Below are positions 1 through 7,317 of a stretch of DNA of 14,732 nucleotides, in pieces (position 1 is the stretch's first letter; each line of letters begins with the position of its first letter). The notes under the pieces were generated by a model that was not told the origin of the DNA, ran no database searches, and saw only the letters and a list, made by a program, of their open reading frames with translations. The stretch is from the NCBI GenBank assembly GCA_958366985.1, contig CATXDC010000028.1:1-14732 (forward strand), given 5' to 3'. Source of the DNA: an uncultured Oscillospiraceae bacterium. Its GTDB lineage: Bacteria; Bacillota; Clostridia; Oscillospirales; Acutalibacteraceae. The position numbers and the translations under genes were made by a program.

Positions 1-340
1 TTTTTTTGTCTCCATCATAAGCAAAAGGACGATCGTTAAAATCGTGTCCGGCAGTTATTACAAAAACTCTCTTCCCCTTATTCTGAAGCTCTTTCAAAAG
101 CTTTATAAATTCCAGATGGCTTTCTTTTTCTCCGTTAAAGGATAAATCTCCGGCAATGAGTACTGTATCAGTCTCTTCACTGTTTCCCAGATATTCAAAT
201 ACCGATTCATTTATAGCCTGGGTTTCGGCAAAACATTTTTGCTCATACCGCATGAATTTATCGTAGCCTCTGCCTGTGGCTCCCAGAGAATTTTTAAAAT
301 AATGAGTATCGGTTATCAGATAAAAACTGCGCTCACTCAT
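1..340 (-). CDS. Metallophosphoesterase, calcineurin-like (3' end beyond window)
   Basis: Last visible gene of the leftward operon; only the first 113 residues are inside the window. The start ATG at 340 sits in an ATGAGTGA overlap with the stop of the upstream gene, which implies translational coupling. Seen directly: an N-terminal beta strand ending in D11-T-H13 (DxH metal motif), then IAGDLSFNGE at residues 62-71 (the GD motif) and TAGHD at 96-100, which occupies the place of the usual GNHD motif. The Asn metal ligand of that motif is therefore replaced by Gly98. No signal peptide is visible, so the protein is probably cytoplasmic. Family members hydrolyse phosphomonoesters or diesters at a two-metal centre; the substrate here is unknown. 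Its place in a sugar operon would fit a sugar-phosphate or a regulatory phosphatase, but that is inference. Confidence 0.82.
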   Translation of the reverse strand, partial: MSERSFYLITDTHYFKNSLGATGRGYDKFMRYEQKCFAETQAINESVFEYLGNSEETDTVLIAGDLSFNGEKESHLEFIKLLKELQNKGKRVFVITAGHDFNDRPFAYDGDKK

Positions 341-2273
341 CTTTTTTCACCTCTGATATTTTTTCCTTCAGCACGGGCATCCAAAGGCCCGCCTGTACGC
401 TGCGGTGATTCATTCCTCTTTCCTCAGGTTTTTTAGTTTCATACCAGTCCGTAAAGCAGTTTTTATCCTGAGTATCTGCAAGATACTTAACAATGCAGGA
501 CGAAAATGTCTTTACATTCTCCCCTGTTTCATCAAGGCAGGAAGCCCAAAGCATCCAGTCCGTCTTTGTAAAATCCTTACGGTAATCAAGAGGTACGCCG
601 TACTTATTGAGCTCATTACGGTATTTTTCGCTTTCGCCTTTATAAATCTCTTCCGGGAAAAGATTAAATTTAAAGAGGATATCCCAGACAAGATTATATT
701 TTAAGCTCCAGCTCTCTTCATTTCCCACTGAGAAAGTAAGATAATCCTTTACTCGGGAAATACTGCACAGTTCATCTGCATACTTCTTGGCCGTTTCAAA
801 ATAAACAGCATTATCCTCCTGAGAAAGCACTTCACAGATTCTGCTGAAACAGGCAATTCCCATAATCTCTTTTATTGCAAGATTTACGTTTTTCTCGCTG
901 TGTCCTGCAAAGTCATCGGTGCAAAGCTGATTGTCGAGAACTATGCCTTTCTTAACAAGGAAATCCGCCCATTTTTTAAGCAGATCAAAATTATCTTTAA
1001 GCTGTGAAGCGTCACCGGTTACATAATAGTAAGCGTAGGACATAATAAGCATATTTCCGCACTCTTCAACAGGCATCTGACAGTCCTGATTAAAAATACC
1101 GAAATCTTTGTTCTTATATATTGTTCTCCTGTTTATACGCTTTGTGTAATTGTTTTTAAGCGCATAAACCTGGCCGTCTGCAACGGGATATGTACCGATG
1201 TCATGGGGAGCAAAATCTGCCTGCCAAACAGGCATACGTGAAAACTCAAAAATTCCGGTCATCATCGCTTTTACAAGCTCCGGACGATAGACAAGGAACA
1301 TGGGAACAGCGGGATATGATACATCTACCGTATTGATACATCCATTTGAGTGACATTCCTTTGAAAGATAGAGAAGCTCTCCGTTTGTATTCCTTACAAG
1401 CTTATGAGCGGCAAGAACCTGTCTTGCGGCAGCGGTAAGTATTTTGCAGTAGTCATCACCGAATTTTTCAGCATCGGCAAGGATTTTTTTGTTCTGCTCC
1501 TCCACTGCATCTAAAAGCTCGTCGTGGTGTTCATCACAATAGGCTATTGCATCTTCAATGGATGTGAATCTCTCTTTCCAAAGACCTGTAAGCTGCTTTC
1601 CGAAATATTCTATGGAAAGTATATCGTTAAAGGCTACAATATTTCCCGCCTTAACACTTCCAGTAAGCTGCGGAAATTTAAATACAGATTTTACCGCATT
1701 CTTTTTTGTAAGGCCAAAAGAGATTTCACCGCCGCACACATAGAGATATCCCCAGTCCGCAGAAACTCCGTCTCCGGTTTTACTCAGAGGTTTCTGAGCA
1801 AAACGTCCGATTTTTCCGTAAGACAGTTTTCCGGCGTTTCCAGTTGTTTTGACAACACGCTTTATGCATTTGTCATAGCAAAATTCTTCTCCCGCCGAAA
1901 ATACCAAAGCTATATCGTGACTTTTTCCGTCGATAACTTCAACTTCATAATCTATATAAGAACAGGGAGTTGACATTATGTATAAGTCGTCAAGCAAAAG
2001 CGGCGTCCAAAAAGAAACCTTTAATCTTATACTTTCATTTTCAAAAGTATATTTGGTAATATAAGGCGTTAACTCGAAATCGGTTTGCTCTATTACTTTT
2101 GACTGGCCGCTTCCGAGAAATCTGAAGGCCACTGAGTCTATATAAACCGTTCCTGTAATTCTCTTTTTTATTCCGCACCACAAATATGTAGGTCCGTCAT
2201 ACAGCTTATCGCTCTTTGACCAGATGCTGAAAAACGGGTCAACTGTTATGAGCGGATATGCAGGTAATTTCAT
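333..2273 (-). CDS. Glutaminase A-like family protein (DUF4964/DUF5127/DUF4965/DUF1793-type architecture)
   Basis: A 646-residue protein. The start ATG at 2273 follows GGAGG with a 6-base spacer. The N-terminus (PLITVDPFFSIWS, residues 7-19) is the DUF4964-like opening. Residues about 60-240 form the beta-rich DUF5127-type region. Residues about 270-630 form the helical part, with the family blocks NTVDVSYPAVP (314-324), FAPHDIGTYP (354-363), PVEECGN (401-407) and TDDFAGH (452-458). Fungal GtaA, which names the family, is a secreted glutaminase. This protein has no signal peptide and sits between a sugar permease and a phosphatase in an operon with a GH95 enzyme, so a cytoplasmic role on glycans or glycosides is more likely than glutamine hydrolysis; that is inference. 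It lies 25 bases after the permease stop and overlaps the next gene by 8 bases. The family call is firm and the activity is not known. Confidence 0.83.
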   Translation of the reverse strand: MKLPAYPLITVDPFFSIWSKSDKLYDGPTYLWCGIKKRITGTVYIDSVAFRFLGSGQSKVIEQTDFELTPYITKYTFENESIRLKVSFWTPLLLDDLYIMSTPCSYIDYEVEVIDGKSHDIALVFSAGEEFCYDKCIKRVVKTTGNAGKLSYGKIGRFAQKPLSKTGDGVSADWGYLYVCGGEISFGLTKKNAVKSVFKFPQLTGSVKAGNIVAFNDILSIEYFGKQLTGLWKERFTSIEDAIAYCDEHHDELLDAVEEQNKKILADAEKFGDDYCKILTAAARQVLAAHKLVRNTNGELLYLSKECHSNGCINTVDVSYPAVPMFLVYRPELVKAMMTGIFEFSRMPVWQADFAPHDIGTYPVADGQVYALKNNYTKRINRRTIYKNKDFGIFNQDCQMPVEECGNMLIMSYAYYYVTGDASQLKDNFDLLKKWADFLVKKGIVLDNQLCTDDFAGHSEKNVNLAIKEIMGIACFSRICEVLSQEDNAVYFETAKKYADELCSISRVKDYLTFSVGNEESWSLKYNLVWDILFKFNLFPEEIYKGESEKYRNELNKYGVPLDYRKDFTKTDWMLWASCLDETGENVKTFSSCIVKYLADTQDKNCFTDWYETKKPEERGMNHRSVQAGLWMPVLKEKISEVKKDE

Positions 2274-2298
2274 AAAAATCCTCCACTATTTAACTTAA

Positions 2299-3780
2299 TC
2301 ATTCAGTATCTTTTTTATCACTGTCATTTTCTTCTTCATTTTCTGTTACTGTCTTTCCGTTAAGGCTCTCTTCTATACGTTCACGTCTTTCCAAAACAGC
2401 GGCGTGTATCTTCTCTTTACGCTCTCCGGTAAGGCGATAGAAGAAAAACGGTACTCCGGCAAGAAGCATCATAAGACCATGGAAAATTGTATAGAAGAAC
2501 AAAAGAAGTATTTTGGTTCTCAGAGCCTGTTCGGGATAAACTCCCTCAACGGGCTGCATGTACTGGATTATGGAATTGTCTCCGTAAAGAATAAGCGGCG
2601 CTACACCGGAAGCTATGGCTCCGCTGATAGTTGAACCTATTCCGCACACAAATCCAAGGCTTACATCAAGACGCTTACCTGTTTTAAGTTCGATATCCTC
2701 AAGGATATCAGCCTGGAACATTGAGGGCAGCAAGTTTGAAGCTCCAAACTGAAGGCCGATAAGGAACAGCGAAATAATGAAAACTATCTGAAGAACTGCT
2801 GATCCTGTCCTAAAGTAAGCGACTCCGATTACAAATGCGATTGTATTTGCAATAACCGAATAAATACCCGAGGCAATATATATCTGCTTTGAATTGAATT
2901 TTTTAAGAAAGGCTTTTACTATAAGCATACCGACAAATGTGCCTATGCCTGTGGGGAGTCCCAAAAGGATATACTTACTTGTTGAACCTAAAAGTGCAGC
3001 CGCAAGGAAAATTCCCATATAAGTTGCAATACCTCTGAAATTCTTTAAGAACTCGCTTATAAGCACAATCCAGGCGTATTTGTTTTTGATAATATCTCTG
3101 TAACCCAAAAGAGGATTTACTTTTTCACTTGTATATGTAATGCGCTCTTTTACCATTTTACTTGCCCAGAGCATGAATATGGTTCCTATAAGAGCACAAA
3201 GGGCAGCTGAACCGAGATACTGTAATCCCTCATCCTTTGTGATAAGACCTGCTACAAGCACAACTACCAAAGGCGCAGAATTTCCTATGGCGTTGACAAT
3301 TCCACGGAATGTAAGGGCTGTATCACGCTCTTCATTATTTGGAGAGATAACAACGGCGATATTATTAAGAGTTCCTGCAAAAGTGTTTGCAATATTATAA
3401 ACCAGCTGTATGACAATAAGATAAGCTACTATAATTACTCCGGTTTTTGGAATAAAACTCGGTGTCCAGAAAAGCAGCACGGCAAGTATTCCCGTTGGAA
3501 TAGCCCATGTTGCAACAATAGGCTTAAATTTGTTCTTACCGTCTTTCGGAGCACGGTCAATAATCATCATCAAAAAGAAGTTAATTGCAAAACTCGCAAT
3601 GGTGCAAAAAGAATTGATGAATCCAACAGAATCGGAATCAATCTGCAAAACATTAACCAGATATGCCTGACGGTAATTGCCCTGCATTCCCTGCATCATT
3701 GTAAGGAAAAAGGTGCCCATTAAGAAAATTATCATTTCCTGCATTGATACATACTTCTGTTGTTTTTTAGTGTTTTCCAC
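2299..3780 (-). CDS. MFS sugar permease, GPH (glycoside-pentoside-hexuronide:cation symporter)-like
   Basis: Integral membrane importer of about 12 hydrophobic segments with a charged cytoplasmic C-terminal tail. Two GPH/MelB-type landmarks are visible (numbering from the upstream ATG at 3795): the loop between the second and third helices, IIDRAPKDGKNKFKP (78-92), and the mid-protein motif ADILEDIELKTGKR (362-375). The role is probably cation-coupled uptake of an oligosaccharide or glycoside that feeds the cytoplasmic hydrolases around it. I chose the GTG at 3780 (493 residues) because GGGGAG lies 7 bases upstream of it. The ATG at 3795 (498 residues) overlaps that Shine-Dalgarno sequence and has none of its own. 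The gene follows GH95 in the same operon. The family is clear; the transported sugar is unknown. Confidence 0.88.
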   Translation of the reverse strand: MENTKKQQKYVSMQEMIIFLMGTFFLTMMQGMQGNYRQAYLVNVLQIDSDSVGFINSFCTIASFAINFFLMMIIDRAPKDGKNKFKPIVATWAIPTGILAVLLFWTPSFIPKTGVIIVAYLIVIQLVYNIANTFAGTLNNIAVVISPNNEERDTALTFRGIVNAIGNSAPLVVVLVAGLITKDEGLQYLGSAALCALIGTIFMLWASKMVKERITYTSEKVNPLLGYRDIIKNKYAWIVLISEFLKNFRGIATYMGIFLAAALLGSTSKYILLGLPTGIGTFVGMLIVKAFLKKFNSKQIYIASGIYSVIANTIAFVIGVAYFRTGSAVLQIVFIISLFLIGLQFGASNLLPSMFQADILEDIELKTGKRLDVSLGFVCGIGSTISGAIASGVAPLILYGDNSIIQYMQPVEGVYPEQALRTKILLLFFYTIFHGLMMLLAGVPFFFYRLTGERKEKIHAAVLERRERIEESLNGKTVTENEEENDSDKKDTE

Positions 3781-3787
3781 CTTGACA

Positions 3788-3793
3788 CTCCCC
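3788..3793 (-). promoter_or_regulatory. Ribosome binding site that decides the permease start
   Basis: GGGGAG on the minus strand, 7 bases before the in-frame GTG at 3780. It overlaps the alternative ATG at 3795, which itself has no purine-rich sequence at a workable distance. Confidence 0.6.
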
Positions 3794-3835
3794 ATTCGTA
3801 AAATAGTTTTTAGGCCGCATTAATCGGCTTTTATG

Positions 3836-6031
3836 TTAATCTGAAAAACAGATTAATTCATTAGTAGGAATGGTGCGCTCCTCTGAGTTTACCTTTACAA
3901 GACACTCTTTCTTTATCTCGTGCTCCACTATCAGGCTGAGAACTTTTCCGTCTGAAAAATCAAATGATACTTTATATCCGCCCTTTGCTCTCATTCCCTT
4001 TACCTTTCCCGATTTCCAGCTTTTCGGCAGAGCCGGCAGAATATCAATATATCCATAATTTGACTGCATGACCATTTCACCTATTGCAGCCATGATTCCG
4101 AAATTTCCGTCAATCTGAAAAGGCGGATGAGCACAGAAGTAATTGGGATAAGTTCCGCCGCCGTTTGAATAGTCAAGTGATGCTGAGGGCTCAACGGGAT
4201 TAAGATGACGTTTAATGAGATTCAAGGCATTCTCGCCGTCGTGAAGCCGTGCATACTGATTGGCTTTCCATGCAATGCTCCAACCTGTACCTCCGTGACC
4301 TCTTACAGAAAGACTCTTCTTTATGGCTTCATCATATTCGCCGTTAAAATTAAGGAATGCGGGATGATTAAAATAAAGATGAGATATATGACGGTGTGTT
4401 ACCTCAGATTCTTTATATTCCCTGTCCCACTCAAGTATTCTTCCGTCGGAACCGATTTGAGGTCTCCGAAGCTTTTTAAGAGCATTTTCTGCCTTTTCGG
4501 AAAGCTCTCCTGTTGTTCCAAGAGCACCGCAGCAATCAATATAGCTTCTCAGCAGTCCCTCGATAATTGAATTATCCATAGTCGCTCCGCAGCAAAGAGC
4601 GTGCTTTACACCAAATTTTCTATATGTATTTTCAGGTGAAGCAGAGGGAATAACCGTAAGGCTTCCTTTGTACTCTTCCAAATTCGCCAAATAAAATTTG
4701 ACGGCTCCCTCAATCACCGGCATTGCCACATTTTTCAGATACTCTTTATCTCCTGTATACTGAAAATGCTCGTACAGCGGCAGACAAAGCCATCCGGCTG
4801 CACCCATAAACCATGCATACTGGCTGGGATCAGATTCGTGTTCATTGCCCACCGGTGTGGTCATATTCCATATATCCGAATTATGGAAAGCACACCAGCC
4901 GTCAGTGCCAAACATCTCTTTTGCGGTTCTTTCTCCGCTTTCTTTAAGTCTTGAAACAAAAGCAATTAAGGGCTCTACACATTCACCCAGTCCCACTTGC
5001 TCTGCTCCCCAGTAATTCATTTGCAGATTTATGTTCATTGTATATCCGCATTTCCATATAGGTTCACGACTTTCACTCCAGATTCCCTGCAAATTAGCCG
5101 GCATGGAACCCGCTCTCGATGAAGATATAAGCAGATACTTTCCGAAATTAAAAAGTGTTTCACTTTTATCAGCTGTATCATCTCCGGATATATTTAGGCT
5201 GCTCCTGCAATAAAGATTTCTGTAATCTTCAATGTGCTTTTTCTCTAAGTTTTCAAATCCTGACTGTACAGCCTTTTCAGTTACAGCGGATATTTTTTCC
5301 TCATTGGCATCTGAATCATAAAAATCAGTAGTGCCTGAAAAATAAATTTCTATATATGACGCCTCGGTGATTTTAATTCCGTCGTCAATATTCCTTTTAC
5401 CATCGGTCTTTATTTTAATGCTGCAATAATATTTTATAGTCCCCTCACCGGATGAAAATGTGACAGGATAACATTTATCGGGACATCTTCCAAAAAAATT
5501 TATTTCGCTGTCTTTATAGCTTTTTTCGCAGTATTGCGCCGGTTCAAAGTCAACTGTTCTCGCTAAATCATTGCTGTCAGATTTAATTCTCACAGCCAAC
5601 ACCATATCTGGATTTGAGCAAAAACATTCTTCGGTTACAGCAGATTCTCCCTGCGTATATGATGCCGAAACCACCGCTTTTTCTAAATCAAGTTCACGGC
5701 TGTAATCCTTACGATCATGATTTTCATCTCTTATGTATAAATTTCCCAAAGGCACATAGGCTTCGGAATCATCACCGTAAAAGTATTTTTTCAGAAGCTT
5801 TGCAGTTTTTTTAACATTTCCGGCTTTTATGGTATCCCTTACAAGCTCTATTTTATCCGCTGCAAAGCCTTTTCCTTTGTTTTTTCCGTTTCCGCTCCAA
5901 AGAGAATCCAGGTTAAGTGAGATTTTGCCTTTCTCACCATCGCCGTAATACATTCCTCCAAAAAAACCATTTCCAACCGGAAAGGCTTCTTCAAAATATT
6001 TAGCCGGATCGGAAAATACTATTTTATTCAT
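3836..6031 (-). CDS. GH95 family glycosidase (alpha-L-fucosidase / alpha-L-galactosidase)
   Basis: First gene of the leftward operon, 731 residues, a normal GH95 length, with no signal peptide, so probably cytoplasmic. Seen: an N-terminal beta domain opening with EEAFPVGNGFFGGM, then an (alpha/alpha)6-type catalytic region with MPANLQGIW, YTMNINLQMNYW, PSASPENTY, GWSIAWKANQYARL and PFQIDGNFG, and a C-terminal beta domain. By analogy with Bifidobacterium AfcA, the catalytic residues are the Asn pair N333/N335, the general acid E467 and D641 (numbered from the ATG at 6031). The residue two before the first Asn is Thr331, where fucosidases of the family usually carry His; from memory, Thr there goes with alpha-L-galactosidase activity. 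The start ATG at 6031 follows AGAGGGG with a 5-base spacer; an upstream in-frame TTG at 6058 has no such site. The enzyme removes terminal L-fucose or L-galactose from imported glycan. Confidence 0.93.
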   Translation of the reverse strand: MNKIVFSDPAKYFEEAFPVGNGFFGGMYYGDGEKGKISLNLDSLWSGNGKNKGKGFAADKIELVRDTIKAGNVKKTAKLLKKYFYGDDSEAYVPLGNLYIRDENHDRKDYSRELDLEKAVVSASYTQGESAVTEECFCSNPDMVLAVRIKSDSNDLARTVDFEPAQYCEKSYKDSEINFFGRCPDKCYPVTFSSGEGTIKYYCSIKIKTDGKRNIDDGIKITEASYIEIYFSGTTDFYDSDANEEKISAVTEKAVQSGFENLEKKHIEDYRNLYCRSSLNISGDDTADKSETLFNFGKYLLISSSRAGSMPANLQGIWSESREPIWKCGYTMNINLQMNYWGAEQVGLGECVEPLIAFVSRLKESGERTAKEMFGTDGWCAFHNSDIWNMTTPVGNEHESDPSQYAWFMGAAGWLCLPLYEHFQYTGDKEYLKNVAMPVIEGAVKFYLANLEEYKGSLTVIPSASPENTYRKFGVKHALCCGATMDNSIIEGLLRSYIDCCGALGTTGELSEKAENALKKLRRPQIGSDGRILEWDREYKESEVTHRHISHLYFNHPAFLNFNGEYDEAIKKSLSVRGHGGTGWSIAWKANQYARLHDGENALNLIKRHLNPVEPSASLDYSNGGGTYPNYFCAHPPFQIDGNFGIMAAIGEMVMQSNYGYIDILPALPKSWKSGKVKGMRAKGGYKVSFDFSDGKVLSLIVEHEIKKECLVKVNSEERTIPTNELICFSD

Positions 6032-6036
6032 TTTAT

Positions 6037-6043
6037 CCCCTCT
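6037..6043 (-). promoter_or_regulatory. Ribosome binding site that decides the GH95 start
   Basis: AGAGGGG on the minus strand, five bases upstream of the ATG at 6031. It lies inside the longer open frame that begins with TTG at 6058, and so argues for the shorter protein. Confidence 0.7.
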
Positions 6044-6102
6044 TATCAGTTTTTTCAATTAATAAACGCAAAAAAATTTTCAAATTAAGAAAAATAATCA
6101 TA

Positions 6103-6131
6103 ATTATTGCAAAAAGTGAGATAAATTACAA
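6103..6131 (-). promoter_or_regulatory. Putative promoter of the GH95 operon
   Basis: On the minus strand a -35 box TTGTAA (6131-6126) and a -10 box AATAAT (6108-6103) are separated by 17 bases. The boxes match the sigma-A consensus at 4/6 and 5/6. The predicted transcript starts near 6096 and has a leader of about 65 bases. The -35 box is one arm of the 19-base palindrome, so a bound repressor would block it. Confidence 0.5.
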
Positions 6132-6144
6132 TAAATTATTGTAA
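6126..6144. promoter_or_regulatory. Perfect 19-base palindrome, candidate repressor operator
   Basis: TTACAATAA-A-TTATTGTAA: two perfect 9-base arms around one central A, in the divergent region between GH95 and the ROK regulator. Each arm ends in TTGTAA reading outward, the -35 box of both predicted divergent promoters. A dimeric winged-helix protein such as the adjacent ROK regulator is the natural candidate to bind it. No second copy was found in the window. Confidence 0.55.
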
Positions 6145-6166
6145 CATTACTTAACTATTTTATACT
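6139..6166 (+). promoter_or_regulatory. Putative distal promoter of the ROK regulator
   Basis: -35 box TTGTAA at 6139-6144 (right arm of the palindrome) and -10 box TATACT at 6161-6166 with a 16-base spacer. Transcription would begin near 6173 and give a long leader of about 130 bases. Confidence 0.42.
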
Positions 6167-6253
6167 GTTATCACAAATTCAGCAAGTTTGTAATATGTAA
6201 CTTTTATATGGTATTATGTATCCATGCAAAGCGTTATGCTAATTTAAACCCTG

Positions 6254-6282
6254 TTGACTAATTTCAAAATCTTTGTTAAAGT
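6254..6282 (+). promoter_or_regulatory. Putative proximal promoter of the ROK regulator
   Basis: TTGACT (6254-6259, 5/6 match to the -35 consensus), a 17-base spacer, then TAAAGT (6277-6282, 4/6). It would give a very short leader ending in the strong AGGAGG at 6298. Either this promoter, the distal one, or both may be used. Confidence 0.4.
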
Positions 6283-6297
6283 GGGTTTAATAAATTT

Positions 6298-6303
6298 AGG
6301 AGG
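6298..6303 (+). promoter_or_regulatory. Ribosome binding site with no ordinary start codon in the regulator frame
   Basis: A perfect AGGAGG. The only ATG close by (6307) is 3 bases away and lies in a different frame from the regulator; that frame closes after 15 codons. In the regulator frame the codon at standard distance (8 bases) is ACG at 6312. This site therefore either serves a leader peptide, serves a non-canonical start, or marks a one-base deletion. Confidence 0.6.
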
Positions 6304-6306
6304 CGA

Positions 6307-6354
6307 ATGACACGGAAAATCAAGCTCTTAGAAAAATTAAAAATGAAAATTTGA
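6307..6354 (+). other. Possible 15-codon leader peptide overlapping the regulator
   Basis: ATG at 6307 three bases after AGGAGG, encoding MTRKIKLLEKLKMKI and stopping at TGA 6352-6354, which overlaps the TTG at 6351 in a TTGA junction. This would allow coupled re-initiation on the regulator. The alternative, which I find slightly more likely, is that the ATG is the true regulator start and one base is missing just after it. Confidence 0.3.
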
Positions 6355-7292
6355 ATATCATATGTAATTATCTGCGTAAAGCCAGAAAAGCTACTTTGCC
6401 CGAAATTGCCGAAAACACAGGATTCAGTTTTCCCACAGTTAAAAAACTTGTATCTCTCGGTGTAGAAAACAATGTTTTTCATTCCTGTGAGGAAAGAACT
6501 GTTTCTGATAAAGCAGGACGCAGAGCGCAGATATTTGAAATAAATACCGACTATTTCTTTATTGCAACGATTATCATTGATATTGACACTATCTTTACTA
6601 AAGTCTGCAATTTCTGCTTAGATGAAGTATATTCATCGCAGAGAGAGATCTACGATTCATCTTCTCTCGAAATAATAGACAGCGAAACCGAAAAGATATT
6701 TGAGAAATTCAAAAATCTTAAAACTCTTACCTTCGTTTTACCGGCACCTGTATATAAAGGCATAATAAGAAAAAACTTCAGGCTCTCCTCTCTTGAAGGT
6801 ATGGATTTTAGAGAAAGATACTCAAGCAAAACTCAGGCTGTGATAAAAGTCGAAAATGACATGAATATTTTAACCCTTTCAGCTCTCAGAGATGAAAATG
6901 TTAAAAACAAAAATTCAGTCATTGCTGCATTTCAGCAAGGTTTTTCCGGCTTCGGTTCAGGCTTTGTAAATGAAGGGAAGCTCCTCACTGGTTTTTCAGG
7001 CTATGCAGGTGAAATTCACAATCTGCCCATAGCCTCCGATATTTCAGGGAAAGACATAACAAAGGATGCTTTTGTTATGATTGCAGCTTCCATTGTGTCA
7101 ATTTACAATCCTGAATACCTTTTTGTATATGCACCTGATAACTTTATTTCAGCAGAGTATATAAAAGAAAATCTATCGGGACGTGTGCCAGATTATGCCA
7201 TTCCCCATATTTTTGTAAAACAGGCCTTTATTTCCGATATGTTTACCGGTGCAGAAATATATAACAGCGAAGATTTAAAAATATTTTTTTGA
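6312..7292 (+). CDS. ROK family transcriptional regulator (5' end anomalous)
   Basis: Winged-helix N-terminus followed by a degenerate ROK domain, about 326 residues if counted from the ACG at 6312. Seen: ALRKIKNENLNII followed by LPEIAENTGFSFPTVKKLV, the usual ROK repressor opening and DNA-reading helix, then GRRAQIFEIN. The ROK part keeps VENDMN (the Asn-Asp motif) and GYAGEIHNLPI, but the Cys-rich zinc motif that normally follows is absent and no DxGxT phosphate loop is recognisable. It is therefore a regulator and not a sugar kinase. The first normal start in frame is TTG at 6351, without a Shine-Dalgarno sequence, yet family-like sequence continues upstream of it, so I extended to 6312. 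It probably represses the divergent GH95 operon and itself, with a sugar as inducer; this is inferred from its position. Confidence 0.8.
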   Translation, partial: TENQALRKIKNENLNIICNYLRKARKATLPEIAENTGFSFPTVKKLVSLGVENNVFHSCEERTVSDKAGRRAQIFEINTDYFFIATIIIDIDTIFTKVCNFCLDEVYSSQREIYDSSSLEIIDSETEKIFEKFKNLKTLTFVLPAPVYKGIIRKNFRLSSLEGMDFRERYSSKTQAVIKVENDMNILTLSALRDENVKNKNSVIAAFQQGFSGFGSGFVNEGKLLTGFSGYAGEIHNLPIASDISGKDITKDAFVMIAASIVSIYNPEYLFVYAPDNFISAEYIKENLSGRVPDYAIPHIFVKQAFISDMFTGAEIYNSEDLKIFF

Positions 7293-7317
7293 GCGAAGTT
7301 TTCTTCGCTCTTTTTTT
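7291..7317 (+). terminator. Rho-independent terminator of the ROK regulator
   Basis: Perfect 8-base stem GAGCGAAG / CTTCGCTC with a TTTT loop and a run of seven T. The first stem bases overlap the stop codon. It separates the regulator from the GH172-GH116 operon, which therefore needs its own promoter. Confidence 0.92.

Noticed and set aside
1524..1973. A 149-codon open frame on the plus strand inside the glutaminase-A-like gene
   Set aside because: It lies wholly antisense to a clear family member, shows no recognisable domain and has no ribosome site.
3800..3835. A GCCG / CGGC hairpin between GH95 and the permease as a terminator
   Set aside because: Only four pairs with a seven-base loop, and on the operon strand it is followed by A-rich rather than T-rich sequence. 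The two genes are probably cotranscribed.
6276..6482. A 68-codon minus-strand frame over the regulator 5' end
   Set aside because: It is a shadow of the regulator coding sequence and runs through its ribosome site.
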